The notes: generated from the sequence alone by a model not told the origin. Shown: positions 1 through 10,125, counted from the first letter of the stretch. The stretch: 64,000 bases of DNA from Prevotella merdae (GCF_900290275.1 NZ_LT985324.1:1027112-1091111); one strand, 5' to 3'. Made by a program: numbers and translations.

Positions 1-90
1 GTAGGAGGGTATGGCATCCTTGCCATACCCACTAAATTGGCTGTACAATCATGGCAGAGTGGGTATGGCAGGGATGCCATACCCTCCTAC
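1..90. repeat. Nested inverted repeat (REP-like double hairpin)
   Basis: Positions 1-33 and 58-90 are reverse complements with one mismatch. Each arm is itself a hairpin: 7-30 and 61-84 both pair gggtatggca with tgccataccc around a 4-base loop. A third relative lies at 41487-41510. No coding potential is seen. It may act as a bidirectional terminator or be a small palindromic repeat element. Confidence 0.85.
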
Positions 91-188
91 TGATTGCCGC
101 TCATATATAAAGATAAAGATAAATATGAACACATACTTATAAAAATAATTAAGAACACCTACTTATGTCAAAAGTAATAAATAATGTA

Positions 189-196
189 TACCTTTG
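189..196 (+). promoter_or_regulatory. Bacteroidetes -7 box for umuDC
   Basis: TAccTTTG matches the Bacteroidetes sigma-ABfr -7 consensus TAnnTTTG. It lies inside the 5' end of the longest possible umuD reading frame (ATG at 184), so transcription probably starts near 201-203 and the usable start is ATG 217. Confidence 0.7.
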
Positions 197-216
197 CACT
201 TGAAAGCGACAGAAAG

Positions 217-660
217 ATGAAAAATACAAATATAAAATGTATAAAAGGCGACTTTGAGAGTAAGCTTGCGCTTGCACTCGCCCCAACGATAAAAGCAGGA
301 TTTCCAAGTCCGGCAGACGACTATCTGCATGATAGTCTCGACTTCAACCGTGACATGATAAAGAATCCGGAAGCGACATTCTATGGAAGAGTGTCGGGAG
401 ACTCGATGATAGATGCAGGAATATGCGACGGCGACATAGCCGTGATAGACCGATCGTTGCAACCAATGGACGGCAACGTGATTGTAGCATTTGTAAATGG
501 AGAGTTCACAATAAAATACCTTGACCTTAAACACAAGGAGGAAGGATATATAGAACTGAAGCCAGCCAACCCCAACTACTCGCCAATACGTATAGACGTG
601 GAAGACAACTTCAGGGTGTGGGGCGTTGTGGTGTGGACCATAAAACAATGGAGACATTGA
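217..660 (+). CDS. umuD: UmuD-like autoprotease, DNA polymerase V subunit
   Basis: LexA/UmuD-type S24 peptidase whose self-cleaved form partners UmuC in translesion synthesis. From ATG 217 it is 147 residues. Nucleophile Ser63 is in GDSMIDAG, general base Lys100 in FTIKYL, and the likely cleavage bond is Ala27-Gly28. The E. coli positions are 60, 97 and 24-25, so spacing is preserved with a uniform offset of three, which supports this start over ATG 184. The upstream ATG also overlaps the -7 box. umuC follows after 17 bases, so the two are co-transcribed. No LexA-type operator was recognised, so damage control of this operon cannot be read from the sequence. Confidence 0.93.
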   Translation: MKNTNIKCIKGDFESKLALALAPTIKAGFPSPADDYLHDSLDFNRDMIKNPEATFYGRVSGDSMIDAGICDGDIAVIDRSLQPMDGNVIVAFVNGEFTIKYLDLKHKEEGYIELKPANPNYSPIRIDVEDNFRVWGVVVWTIKQWRH

Positions 661-677
661 ACAAGAAAAGAAAGACT

Positions 678-1961
678 ATGAAATGGTATGCTATATGCGA
701 TTGCGACAACTGCTACGTAAGTTGTGAACGTGTTTTCCGTCCAGATTTGGAAATGAAGCCCGTTGTTGTGCTGTCCAACAACGACGGATGCGTAGTGGCA
801 AGAAGCAAGGAGGCAAAGCAATTGGGCATAAAGGCTGGCACACCATACTTTCAGCTAAAGCAACTGTATCCCAATACCAAGATAGAGGCTTTCTCGTCAA
901 ACTATGAACTATATGGCGAGATAACAGGACGCGTGATGACCATTATACGCGACATGACACCAAGATGTTTTCGCTACTCAATAGACGAAGCCTTTGCCGT
1001 GTTGGATGGTTTCTCTACAGAACAGCTAAGAGATTGGGGCAAGCAACTGCACGACCGCATACAGATGTCGGTAGGCATGCCCATAAGCATAGGTATTGCA
1101 AGAACAAAGACATTGGCAAAGATGGCGTCGTATTTTGCAAAGAAATATCCTGGATACAACCACGTATGCATTATCGACTCGGAAGAACAACGATTAAAGG
1201 CTGCAAAACTATACCCTATTGGCGAAATATGGGGTATTGGAAGAAGATATCAGGCACGACTTGAGGCTATGGGCATAAGGACGGCACACGACTTTGCAAG
1301 CCATTCGGCATCATGGGTAAGGTCCACGTTTAAGACAGTAGTGATAGAACGCACATGGGCAGAACTTAACGGAACCGACTGTATACCCGACGACATACCT
1401 AAAAGAAAGAAGAGCATTTGCACAAGCCGAAGCTTTGAGGGTATGGTAAACGACTTTGACACTCTGCGTACACATGTGGCAAACTTTGCTGCGAGATGTG
1501 CCGAGAAGCTACGCAAACAACAGTCGGCGGCTAATATAATTGGCGTATTTATCGACTCAAACCACTTCAGGCCAGAGCTTGAGCAATACAGCAATATGAC
1601 GGAGAAGACATTCGCAACACCTACATCGGCCACAATAGATATTGTAAAGGCAGCCACTGCGTGCCTAAAACGCATATACCGACAAGGAATATACTATAAA
1701 CGGGCGGGGGTGATAATGATGGAGGTAGTTACAAACACGGCTATACAAACCGATCTGTTCAACTTTGATGTGGATAGACACAGGCATATGACGCAACTCG
1801 ACAATGCCGTGGACAAAATAAATAAAGTGGACGGAAGCGAGACCGTTATACTATCGGCACAGCAATATCCAAAGGGAAAGAAGTTTGCGGACGCCATAAA
1901 GCACGACCACAAGAGTTTAAACCCTACAACAAGGTGGAGCGACATTATTAAACTAAAATAA
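678..1961 (+). CDS. umuC: UmuC-like Y-family DNA polymerase
   Basis: Catalytic subunit of an error-prone Y-family polymerase, 427 residues from ATG 678 (an in-frame ATG at 648 overlaps the end of umuD). The palm begins [20 protein letters not shown], with metal ligand Asp8, and the second acidic pair is Asp103-Glu104 in YSIDEAF. A C-terminal QTDLF resembles a beta-clamp binding motif, as expected for a polymerase recruited by DnaN. It sits 17 bases after umuD, and an MFS gene starts one base past its stop. The protein appears intact. Confidence 0.93.
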   Translation: MKWYAICDCDNCYVSCERVFRPDLEMKPVVVLSNNDGCVVARSKEAKQLGIKAGTPYFQLKQLYPNTKIEAFSSNYELYGEITGRVMTIIRDMTPRCFRYSIDEAFAVLDGFSTEQLRDWGKQLHDRIQMSVGMPISIGIARTKTLAKMASYFAKKYPGYNHVCIIDSEEQRLKAAKLYPIGEIWGIGRRYQARLEAMGIRTAHDFASHSASWVRSTFKTVVIERTWAELNGTDCIPDDIPKRKKSICTSRSFEGMVNDFDTLRTHVANFAARCAEKLRKQQSAANIIGVFIDSNHFRPELEQYSNMTEKTFATPTSATIDIVKAATACLKRIYRQGIYYKRAGVIMMEVVTNTAIQTDLFNFDVDRHRHMTQLDNAVDKINKVDGSETVILSAQQYPKGKKFADAIKHDHKSLNPTTRWSDIIKLK

Positions 1962-1962
1962 T

Positions 1963-3216
1963 ATGAAACTGAAATCAATAAGCAACAAAATTAAAGGCAA
2001 CCCTACAATGACAGAGGGAACAGTATATTCGATACTCGTGATATGCGGCATTTCGCATTTTCTTAACGATATGATACAGTCGATAATCCCGTCGATATAC
2101 CCTATACTGAAAGACAAGTTCGACTTTTCGTTTGCGCAGATTGGTATCATAACACTTGTCTTTCAGATGACATCGTCTATATTGCAGCCATTCACAGGAC
2201 TATATGCCGACAAGCATCCACGGCCTTATGCCTTGTCGATAGGCATGTGCTTTACCTTGACAGGATTATTGGTGCTTGCATTTGCCGAATATTACTGGGC
2301 TATACTTATAGCAGTAAGCGTTGTAGGCTTTGGCTCATCCGTGTTCCATCCTACAGCATCGCGTGTTACGCAGCTTGCATCAGGTGGCAAAAAGAGTTTG
2401 GCACAATCTATATTTCAGGTAGGTGGCAACGGAGGCTCGGCTTTGGGTCCTCTGCTTGCAGCTCTTATTGTGCTGCCATACGGTCAGCATTCAATATCAT
2501 GGTTTGCCATAGCTGCCATGCTTGCAGCATTGATAATGGTAAGACTTGGAGCATGGTACAAAGCAAAACTGCAATATGTCGTTAATCATCCACAAAAGAC
2601 AGCAGGACTGAACAACAACATCTCAAAGCGAGCCAAATACGGCGCCTTGGCAATACTTATATTACTTGTATTCTCGAAGTATTTCTATACTTCGTGCATC
2701 ACAAGCTACTTCACCTTCTTCCTTATAGACAAGTTCGGTGTGTCGGTAAAGGCATCACAGTTGTTCCTATTTGTTTTCCTTGCAGCCTTCGCTATAGGAA
2801 CGGTGGCAGGAGGAATGCTGGGCGACAAGTTCGGAAGAAAATATGTTATATGGTTCTCAATACTGGGAGCAGCACCATTCGCATTAGCAATGCCATATGT
2901 AAACCTAACATGGACTATCATCTGCTGTTTTCTATCAGGACTAATCATAGCCTCGGCATTCTCGTCGATAGTGGTTTATGCCACCGACCTTATGCCAGAC
3001 AAGGTGGGAATGATAGCCGGTATATTCTTCGGACTGATGTTTGGCTTGGGCGGACTTGGCTCGGCTTTCTTCGGATGGCTTGCCGACAAAACAAGCATAG
3101 AGTATATATTTCAGGTGAGCTCGTTATTGCCCTTGTTGGGAATAATAGCGGGATTTCTGCCTAATACGCAAAAGACAAAGAACATTGTTGCAAAAGATAC
3201 GGGCAAAAAAGGTTAA
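1963..3216 (+). CDS. MFS transporter, fosmidomycin-resistance (Fsr) type
   Basis: Inner-membrane major facilitator protein of 417 residues with about 12 hydrophobic segments. It has the family's N-terminal HFLND motif, a conserved loop around GLYADKHPRP after TM2, and FGSSVFHPTASR in TM4, which resemble Fsr-type exporters. The start ATG lies directly after the umuC stop, so it is probably translated from the umuDC message. Its substrate cannot be told from sequence. Pairing a drug or metabolite exporter with an error-prone polymerase suggests a shared stress transcript, which is inference. Confidence 0.85.
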   Translation: MKLKSISNKIKGNPTMTEGTVYSILVICGISHFLNDMIQSIIPSIYPILKDKFDFSFAQIGIITLVFQMTSSILQPFTGLYADKHPRPYALSIGMCFTLTGLLVLAFAEYYWAILIAVSVVGFGSSVFHPTASRVTQLASGGKKSLAQSIFQVGGNGGSALGPLLAALIVLPYGQHSISWFAIAAMLAALIMVRLGAWYKAKLQYVVNHPQKTAGLNNNISKRAKYGALAILILLVFSKYFYTSCITSYFTFFLIDKFGVSVKASQLFLFVFLAAFAIGTVAGGMLGDKFGRKYVIWFSILGAAPFALAMPYVNLTWTIICCFLSGLIIASAFSSIVVYATDLMPDKVGMIAGIFFGLMFGLGGLGSAFFGWLADKTSIEYIFQVSSLLPLLGIIAGFLPNTQKTKNIVAKDTGKKG

Positions 3217-3285
3217 TTATGCCTTTACCAGGTGTTAAATCCGATAAATCTTGTTAAACAAATCATATCTTACCTCTCATGTTTA

Positions 3286-3293
3286 TACCTTTG
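3286..3293 (+). promoter_or_regulatory. -7 box upstream of kup
   Basis: TAccTTTG followed by gcac, about 55 bases before the kup start. The same extended sequence (tataccTTTGcac) occurs before umuD. Confidence 0.65.
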
Positions 3294-3348
3294 CACGCAA
3301 ATTTAATAATCTAAAGGATAACATTGTTTAATTAAAAAGAAAATTAAA

Positions 3349-5319
3349 ATGAGAGAAGAGACAGGAAAATCGGTATCCTTCAATCATCATCAAGTAGGCC
3401 TCTTGGGACTGCTCGTCACTCTGGGCATCGTGTTTGGCGACATCGGAACATCACCTCTATATGTGATGAAGGCCATACTCCATACAGGCGAAACCATCAA
3501 CGAGAACACTATCCTTGGGGCATTGTCCTGCATCATCTGGACACTCACCCTACAAACCACCATTAAATATGTATGTGTAGCTCTGCGAGCCGACAACAAT
3601 GGCGAAGGAGGCATTCTCGCCCTCTACGCTCTGCTGCGCCGACTCAAGAGTAAGTGGATTTACATATTGGCTATTATCGGTGCAAGTACTTTGCTGGCAG
3701 ACGGAATCATCACCCCTGCCATTACGGTTACTACAGCCATCGAAGGACTCGAGAGCATCAGTCCCAACCTACCTGTCATCCCAATCACGCTTGCCATCAT
3801 CACCATCATATTCTTCGTACAGCGGTTTGGAACAGAAAGCATAGGCAAGTCGTTTGGAGTGTTCATGCTGCTATGGTTTCTACTGTTAGGCGTGACGGGA
3901 GCCTTCAGCATAACATCTTATCCGATGATATTGAAGGCTTTCAACCCCTATTACGCTATTGCTCTGCTGGCACAATCACCTGAATGGTTCTTAATCTTAG
4001 GCGCCGTATTTCTTTGTACCACTGGTGCTGAGGCTCTCTACTCAGACTTGGGACATTGTGGCAGGAAGAACATCACCATAAGCTGGGCCTTTGTAAAGAC
4101 CATGCTCATTCTTAACTATCTGGGACAGGGAGCATGGGTGCTTAACCATGTGGATACGGCATTATCCGTGAATCCGTTCTTTTCCATTATGCCGCAGAGC
4201 ATGCTGATCTTCGCCATCATCATGGCCACGGGTGCGGCTATCGTTGCAAGTCAGGCACTAATCAGCGGAACCTTCTCCATATTGAGCGAAGCCATGAACC
4301 TGCACTTCTGGCCGCGTATGCGAATCAAGCATCCTACCCATGTAAAGGGACAGCTCTATATCCCGATGATCAACTTTGCCATGTACATCGGCGTGGTTCT
4401 TATTATCCTTCTCTTTCGCGACTCCTCACACATGGAGGCAGCCTACGGTCTCGCCATCACCATCACCATGCTGATGACCACCCTTCTGCTCGGTTTCTAC
4501 CTACACAGCAAGGGTGTGGCTCGAGTCTTCACTATGTTGTTTATGGGTGCCTACTGCACCATCGAAGCCATCTTCCTGGCAGCCAACCTGTCAAAGTTTC
4601 TCGCTGGAGGATGGTGTACGATGCTCATTGGCGGAATCCTGTTCCTGATGATGTATGTATGGGTTAGAGCCATGAAGATACGCCGACATTATGTCAGCAC
4701 CAAACCGCTGGATGACTATTATCAGATTATTTCCGACATCAAAGCCGACGAGAGCATTCCCAAGTACGCCTCCAATCTTGTCTATGTAAACCATGCCAAC
4801 AAGGAAGGTGCCGTAGACGACAAGCTGCTCTATTCCATAATCAACAAGCAGCCTAAGCGTGCCGATCATTACTGGTTTATAAATATGGAGTTTGTTGATA
4901 CTCCAGACACGCTCGAGTACAGTTGCGAGACTCTGATTCCAAACACCCTCTACAGCATAACGATGCACATAGGTTTCCGCATAGAACCACGTGTGAGTCT
5001 ATATCTGCGACAAGTGGTGGAAGACCTTGTGGCAAGCAAGAAGGTAGATTTAAGAAGCACCTATCCTTCGCTTCGCAAGAACGGAATACCTGGCGATTTC
5101 CGATTCATCATCATTCATCGTGTATATTATCCAGAGAGTTCCGCCAACCGTCAGCAGAACCTGCTGATGACTTTCTACGCTCTTATCAGCAAGATAGGCA
5201 TCGACGAGCCTAAGGCTTTGGGTCTCGACACTTCTATGGTTGTGGTGGAACGTGTACCTCTCATCATCAACCAACGTAGAGGAAGTATCAGGCGCATCAC
5301 GCAAATCATGGAAGAATAA
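3349..5319 (+). CDS. kup: Kup-family potassium uptake protein
   Basis: Inner-membrane K+/H+ symporter of the KUP/HAK/KT family, 656 residues, near the usual family length. The signature GDIGTSPLYV is at residues 30-39, followed by about 12 membrane segments to roughly residue 440 and a cytoplasmic C-terminal domain of about 200 residues. It has its own -7 box and follows a 132-base gap. No c-di-AMP or other riboswitch is visible in the leader. Its codons look more GC-rich than those of the genes before it. Confidence 0.95.
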   Translation: MREETGKSVSFNHHQVGLLGLLVTLGIVFGDIGTSPLYVMKAILHTGETINENTILGALSCIIWTLTLQTTIKYVCVALRADNNGEGGILALYALLRRLKSKWIYILAIIGASTLLADGIITPAITVTTAIEGLESISPNLPVIPITLAIITIIFFVQRFGTESIGKSFGVFMLLWFLLLGVTGAFSITSYPMILKAFNPYYAIALLAQSPEWFLILGAVFLCTTGAEALYSDLGHCGRKNITISWAFVKTMLILNYLGQGAWVLNHVDTALSVNPFFSIMPQSMLIFAIIMATGAAIVASQALISGTFSILSEAMNLHFWPRMRIKHPTHVKGQLYIPMINFAMYIGVVLIILLFRDSSHMEAAYGLAITITMLMTTLLLGFYLHSKGVARVFTMLFMGAYCTIEAIFLAANLSKFLAGGWCTMLIGGILFLMMYVWVRAMKIRRHYVSTKPLDDYYQIISDIKADESIPKYASNLVYVNHANKEGAVDDKLLYSIINKQPKRADHYWFINMEFVDTPDTLEYSCETLIPNTLYSITMHIGFRIEPRVSLYLRQVVEDLVASKKVDLRSTYPSLRKNGIPGDFRFIIIHRVYYPESSANRQQNLLMTFYALISKIGIDEPKALGLDTSMVVVERVPLIINQRRGSIRRITQIMEE

Positions 5320-5373
5320 AACAAAAAACCGAGTGACATTAGGCGCAGCCTATCTTATATTGCAACGTTTTTT

Positions 5374-5913
5374 TATGGGAAATGTCAGGCATACAAGCAT
5401 CTGCGTGCCGACACCTTGAGCGACCGAGCATTGGAGTATGCCCAGAAGCATCTTTGGATAACGTGTTTCCTATATGGTCTGCTCCGCCCTATGGATGGCA
5501 TAGTGCCCTATCGTATGGAGCATTGCGTCACGCTCGAAACCACAAACGACAAGCCCATCAATCAGTTCTGGAAGGACCGGCTGACAGAGGTGCTCATCAG
5601 AAGCGTGCAAGCTGACGACGGCATCCTCCTGCATCTCTCCACCGAGGAATATGAACATCTGTTCGACTGGAAGAGGGTATGCAAGGAAGTGACGGTCGTC
5701 CAGCCTCTCTTCTACGTCCGTCAGAAGGACGGCAGACTGAAGATGCAGGCTGTATGGGCAAAGTCGTGCCGTGGAGCAATGTTCCGTTTCATTCTGAACA
5801 ACCGCATCGTCGCTCCCGAAGAACTCTCAGCTTTCAGCTACGAAGACTTTGAATACGCTCCGCAATTAGGCGATGCAAATTATCCGCATTTCGTAAGAGA
5901 ATTTATTAAGTAA
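5374..5913 (+). pseudogene. yaaA: 5'-truncated YaaA (UPF0246, peroxide stress) gene
   Basis: The readable frame matches the C-terminal two thirds of YaaA (DUF328), a DNA-binding protein that limits iron-driven oxidative damage. Recognisable parts are YGLLRPMDGI with YRME, INQFWKDRL, a TEEYEHLFDWKRV block and the conserved AKSCRGAMFRFI. Similarity begins near 5374 (YGKCQAYKHL). The first roughly 90 residues expected for a ~250-residue protein are missing, and the only 5' sequence is 54 bases after kup. In-frame starts such as TTG 5416 would give at most 165 residues. I call it a pseudogene, though expression of a shortened protein cannot be excluded. Confidence 0.75.
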
Positions 5914-5920
5914 AAAGATT

Positions 5921-6307
5921 ATGAAACTAAACAAGATACATCATGTAGCCGTGATTTGCTCTGACTATAACCGGTCAAAGCGTTTCTATACAGAAGTGCT
6001 GGGCTTGAAGATTGCGAGCGAATATTATCGTGAGGAACGCGATTCTTGGAAGGCAGACTGCTGGATGGGCGACACATACGTCGTGGAGCTATTCTCCTTC
6101 CCCAATCCTCCTGAACGTCCTTCCTATCCCGAAGCTGCCGGTCTGCGTCACCTTGCATTCGAGGTGGACAATCTTGCGGCTGCTGTCAGCGAACTCGACA
6201 GCAAGGGCGTAAAGCACGAACCAATACGCATGGACGAATATACAGGCAAGCAGTTTGTATTCTTCTGCGACCCGGACGGACTGCCGATAGAACTGTACGA
6301 GAAGTAA
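5921..6307 (+). CDS. VOC/glyoxalase-like protein (YaeR type)
   Basis: A 128-residue single vicinal-oxygen-chelate domain. It opens with KIHHVAVICSDY, where the His is the first metal ligand, and has the typical RHLAFEVDNL strand and a C-terminal FFCDPDGLPIELYE carrying the last Glu ligand. It resembles the YaeR/SMU1112c branch of metal-dependent isomerases or lyases, whose substrates are mostly unknown. It starts 7 bases after the yaaA remnant and probably used to share its transcript. Confidence 0.88.
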   Translation: MKLNKIHHVAVICSDYNRSKRFYTEVLGLKIASEYYREERDSWKADCWMGDTYVVELFSFPNPPERPSYPEAAGLRHLAFEVDNLAAAVSELDSKGVKHEPIRMDEYTGKQFVFFCDPDGLPIELYEK

Positions 6308-6351
6308 AAAAAACATCACTTATAGGTATTGCCCGACTCACAAATAAATTG

Positions 6352-6359
6352 TATATTTG
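6352..6359 (+). promoter_or_regulatory. -7 box upstream of the ZIP transporter
   Basis: TAtaTTTG followed by c, 25 bases before the ATG at 6385. It implies a very short leader. Confidence 0.6.
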
Positions 6360-6384
6360 CATCGTAACTAACAGATAACAGATT

Positions 6385-7176
6385 ATGACAGAAATGACAA
6401 CAACAATAATCATTGGACTTCTTATTCCGTTATTTGGGACGATGCTTGGTTCGGCTTTCGTCTTTTTTATGAAAAACGAAATGTCGGAGCGGTTGCAGAA
6501 GTCGTTATTGGGCTTTGCCTCAGGTGTAATGGTAGCAGCTGCCGTATGGTCGTTGCTCATTCCGGCTATGGAGATGGAGGCTGACAGCGGCAAATGGTCG
6601 GTATTGCCAGTAGCTGTAGGATTTCTGTTAGGCATAGGCTTCCTACTGCTTATAGACGAACTTACGCCCCACCTCCATATCGGAACCGACAAGCCCGAGG
6701 GCATCAAGTCGCATCTCTCTAAAACAGCTATGCTTGCCCTTGCTGTAACCATCCACAACCTACCCGAAGGAATGGCTGTGGGCGTGGTGTTTGCAGGAGC
6801 CGAAAACGGTGCTTCACACATATCCTTAGCCGCTGCCATTTCCGTATCATTGGGCATTGCCATTCAAAACATCCCCGAAGGTGCCATCATCTCCATGCCA
6901 ATGCGAGTAGCAGGCAATAGCCGATGGAAATCCTTCGTGTTAGGCTCGCTTAGCGGAGTGGTAGAGCCTATAGGAGCCATAGCCGTACTGTTGCTTGCCT
7001 CAATCATTATACCCGTCCTACCCTACATGCTCGCCTTTGCGGCTGGCGCCATGTTCTACGTAGTGGTTGAAGAACTGATACCAGAAGCCTCCAACGGTAA
7101 GCACAGTAATCTCAGCACCATCGGTTTCGCCATAGGTTTCGTACTGATGATGGTGCTTGATGTTGTGATGGGATGA
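6385..7176 (+). CDS. ZIP-family metal transporter (ZupT-like)
   Basis: Inner-membrane divalent metal permease of 263 residues with about eight hydrophobic segments. The two metal-site helices are clear: HNLPEG at 124-129 and QNIPEG at 161-166. Zinc import is the usual role, but the gufA-like branch of ZIP proteins varies, so iron or manganese is possible. It has its own -7 box and is convergent with the next gene, with 44 bases between stops and no obvious terminator hairpin. Confidence 0.9.
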   Translation: MTEMTTTIIIGLLIPLFGTMLGSAFVFFMKNEMSERLQKSLLGFASGVMVAAAVWSLLIPAMEMEADSGKWSVLPVAVGFLLGIGFLLLIDELTPHLHIGTDKPEGIKSHLSKTAMLALAVTIHNLPEGMAVGVVFAGAENGASHISLAAAISVSLGIAIQNIPEGAIISMPMRVAGNSRWKSFVLGSLSGVVEPIGAIAVLLLASIIIPVLPYMLAFAAGAMFYVVVEELIPEASNGKHSNLSTIGFAIGFVLMMVLDVVMG

Positions 7177-7220
7177 GTGTTGCCAAATCATTCTCAAATA
7201 TCTTTTCTGTAAACATCTAT

Positions 7221-8663
7221 CTACCATGCCTCCAACTTGTCGGCAATCTCCGGCATCTTGTCCTTGCTGAACACCGGATTTCGACCTTCCTTCTTCTGTT
7301 GGCGATAATCCTGCAGCAAGAACACGGCTTGGCGCGAGAGCAATACTATTGCCACAAGATTGCAGAGAGTTAGAAGCGCCATCGTGATGTCGGCAAAGCT
7401 CCACGCAAAATCAAGCGACACAACAGCTCCCGTCATCACCATAGCCGCCACGGCAAGGCGGTAGACAAACACACCCAGTTTGGAATCCTTTATGTACCTA
7501 ACGTTGGTCTCGCCATAATAATAATTGCCGATAATGCTACTGAAAGCAAAGAGCCATATCATCACAGCCACAAATGGATTGCCTATGCTTCCTATTTCGT
7601 GGGTCAAGGCGTCCTGAGTAAGCTGAATGCCGTTGGAGGCCGTTACGTCCACCCCACTAACAAGAATAATGAAAGCCGTGCATGAACAAACCACCAAGGT
7701 ATCGGTAAACACACCCAAGGCTTGAATCAATCCTTGCTTTACGGGATGGCTAACCGTAGCCACAGCAGCCGCATTAGGCGCGCTACCCTCACCAGCCTCG
7801 TTGCTAAACAAGCCTCGCTTTATGCCTTGTATCACAGTTATGCCAAGTACTCCGCCTGCTGCCTGGTTGAATCCGAAAGCATTCTCCACAATAGTTATCA
7901 GCACCTTAGGCAGACAGGTTATGTTCCATATAACTACGCCTACGGCCACCAGAAGATAGACAACAGCCATTACGGGAACCACCGTGGAAGAAAATTTTGC
8001 CACTCTATGTATTCCTCCGAAAATGATGAGCAAGGTGAGCGCCGTAAGCACAATGCCCATAGTGGCTGGCTCTATGCCGAAAGCCTTCTGCCAAGCCAGG
8101 CAGATGGTGTTGCTCTGCACAGAATTATAGGCAAAGCCGAACGTGATAATCATCAATACGGCAAATAGGATGCCCATCCATCCCTTGCCAAGTCCATACT
8201 TCATGTAATAGGCTGGTCCGCCATAAAAGGAGGTCTTGCCCTTGCGCTTGTACAATTGGGCAAGTGTAGACTCAATAAATGCCGACGACGAACCCAGCAA
8301 GGCCAGCATCCACATCCAAAACACGGCTCCTGGTCCGCCTATGCTTATGGCTGTGGCTACGCCTGCAAGATTGCCCGTACCTATTCTGCTTGCCAATGCC
8401 ACAACGAATGCCTGAAACGAGGAAATGTGCTTCATCTCGCCATCCACCCTTACATCCATCGACAACTCGTCATGTCCTATCTCCTGAGGCTGAACCTTGT
8501 CGGGATTAAGCAGCAGCCTTACCATCTCTCTTACGAGACGGAACTGAACAAAACGGGTACGCAAGGTGAAAAACACGGCACAACATATCAAAACGGCGAT
8601 AATGATGTACGACCAAAGAAAATCGCTAACCTGAACTAAAACATTCTGTACTAAATCTATCAT
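7221..8663 (-). CDS. Sodium:alanine/glycine symporter (AGCS family)
   Basis: Inner-membrane Na+-coupled amino-acid carrier of 480 residues with about 11 membrane segments. Family hallmarks are ASRIGTGNLAGVATAI followed by GGPGAVFWMW, and FSNEAGEGSAPNAAA in the middle of the protein. Alanine or glycine are the typical substrates. The C-terminus is a short charged cytoplasmic tail. A -7 box lies 43-50 bases upstream on the same strand. Confidence 0.93.
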   Translation of the reverse strand: MIDLVQNVLVQVSDFLWSYIIIAVLICCAVFFTLRTRFVQFRLVREMVRLLLNPDKVQPQEIGHDELSMDVRVDGEMKHISSFQAFVVALASRIGTGNLAGVATAISIGGPGAVFWMWMLALLGSSSAFIESTLAQLYKRKGKTSFYGGPAYYMKYGLGKGWMGILFAVLMIITFGFAYNSVQSNTICLAWQKAFGIEPATMGIVLTALTLLIIFGGIHRVAKFSSTVVPVMAVVYLLVAVGVVIWNITCLPKVLITIVENAFGFNQAAGGVLGITVIQGIKRGLFSNEAGEGSAPNAAAVATVSHPVKQGLIQALGVFTDTLVVCSCTAFIILVSGVDVTASNGIQLTQDALTHEIGSIGNPFVAVMIWLFAFSSIIGNYYYGETNVRYIKDSKLGVFVYRLAVAAMVMTGAVVSLDFAWSFADITMALLTLCNLVAIVLLSRQAVFLLQDYRQQKKEGRNPVFSKDKMPEIADKLEAW

Positions 8664-8705
8664 CCTTATCTACTAAAAAATCTGTAAATCTACACTTTCA
8701 GACTG

Positions 8706-8713
8706 CAAAATTA
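8706..8713 (-). promoter_or_regulatory. -7 box for the AGCS symporter
   Basis: On the minus strand this reads TAatTTTG followed by c. It lies 43 bases before the symporter start. Confidence 0.6.
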
Positions 8714-8868
8714 CAAATTTCCTGTCAATAAATTGGCAATAATCCACAATAACAAGCTAAATCTGAGGAATATGCTACATGATTATTATAAGAATATAGC
8801 GAAAATAAAAAAAGTGCAGACTGCCAGCAAAGGCGTCCACACCATTGTCATTACAAGGCGGTTCTGGC

Positions 8869-10074
8869 TTAGAACCTGAATCCGAAGAACATTCTTACTC
8901 GCCATTTGTTTCGTCTCACCTGCAAATGATCCTCGTCTCCAGCCACAGAATAGTTGTATACAGCCGTGGCTCCGGCAAACTTGTTGCGCCATGAATATAC
9001 CGTAGCTGCTCGACTTGTAATGATGGCAGAGGGGAAGTGATACTTCATGCTGTTACGGATGGTTGGGCTTTCGGCCTCGCTCTCAACGGTTTCTGCCTTC
9101 ATCTTGGTGTAGTCGTGCGAATAAACCGTGATTGTGGGCAGGGCCGAGAGGTGAAACAGCAAATGAGAGGACGGAACAAGGTTGTAAGCATAGCCGGCAC
9201 CAACGGCCAACTCGTTCAGGCGTATGGTCATGCCCTTTACTTTGGTCTTTGAACCGTCAAAGCTGGCGCCTACCATAAAGCTTCCTGCGCTTCGCTTCTG
9301 AATGTAACTCTGGCTAAAGGCTGCCGGAAACGAGAACTTGCGATGATTGAAGGCATAGTAGAAGTTAAGGTTGAGCGCTTGCTGCGAGATGTCGCCCTTA
9401 TGCACGTCAGTCGCGTTGCCGCCCACTTGCTGATGGCCATGGAATGTTTTAGACGAGAGATAAACCACATCAAAGCCATAGCGATTGCTGTAAGAGTTGA
9501 GGTTGAACTCATAGTCGCGGTTTTTGCCAGCCAACTTGGCTGGGTTTACGGCCAGTCCAAGCCCCACGCCTCGATAAGCCACAGCCATGGAAAGCGTTCC
9601 TCGGCAGTCGGCCATCACCTTGGTTTTTGATTCCAATCCATTCGTCTTGGCTGTAGTCAGCAGGTCGGCACCCGACAGATTGCCTCTCAGTTTAATGGTC
9701 CATCGGGCATTAGGACGGGCGATGTAGTTGGTGTCGTACTTCACCTTATTATAATTAGCAGCCAACAGCGAGTCTCCAATAAACAAGTGGCGGTCGTACA
9801 TTTTTAAGCGCCGTTGAATCTTGGCATAATGCTTCATAAACCGTTGCTTTTTCTTCTCGTTCATCTTGCTTTTGCCCAATTCGGCCATCAGGATAGAGTC
9901 GCCCCATTGCAGCATGCATCCATTGTCGGCAGAATGGCGCAATTGTAGTCGCAAACTATCCGCCATTAAAAGGATTTGCTTAAACGTCTTGCGGGGTTTC
10001 TTGCTTTGGGCGCTGGCGGGAGCAAGCATTCCAACAGACAATACCAACGCAAGTAATGAAACTTTCAACATCAT
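8869..10074 (-). CDS. DUF4421 outer-membrane-like protein
   Basis: A 401-residue exported protein with a Sec signal peptide ending ASAQS near residue 23 and alternating hydrophobic/polar strands through the second half. It ends in a terminal Phe (FFGFRF), typical of outer-membrane beta-barrels. The body matches the Bacteroidetes DUF4421 family (a YIARPNARWTIKLRGN strand, then repeated barrel-like segments such as FNLNSYSNRYGFDVVYL). No function is known for the family. The start is one of two adjacent Met codons. It lies downstream of the GH31 gene, separated by 164 bases that hold a long inverted repeat, so it is probably transcribed separately. Confidence 0.75.
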   Translation of the reverse strand: MMLKVSLLALVLSVGMLAPASAQSKKPRKTFKQILLMADSLRLQLRHSADNGCMLQWGDSILMAELGKSKMNEKKKQRFMKHYAKIQRRLKMYDRHLFIGDSLLAANYNKVKYDTNYIARPNARWTIKLRGNLSGADLLTTAKTNGLESKTKVMADCRGTLSMAVAYRGVGLGLAVNPAKLAGKNRDYEFNLNSYSNRYGFDVVYLSSKTFHGHQQVGGNATDVHKGDISQQALNLNFYYAFNHRKFSFPAAFSQSYIQKRSAGSFMVGASFDGSKTKVKGMTIRLNELAVGAGYAYNLVPSSHLLFHLSALPTITVYSHDYTKMKAETVESEAESPTIRNSMKYHFPSAIITSRAATVYSWRNKFAGATAVYNYSVAGDEDHLQVRRNKWRVRMFFGFRF

Positions 10075-10125
10075 ACAAAAAATCCGTATTCACTATATTT
10101 TTACTCAGGTTTCGCAAGCGAAAAA

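Noticed and set aside
163..657. 164-codon minus-strand frame opposite umuD
   Set aside because: umuD has catalytic residues and conserved spacing on the other strand; this frame is Cys/Tyr/His-rich and unlike any protein.
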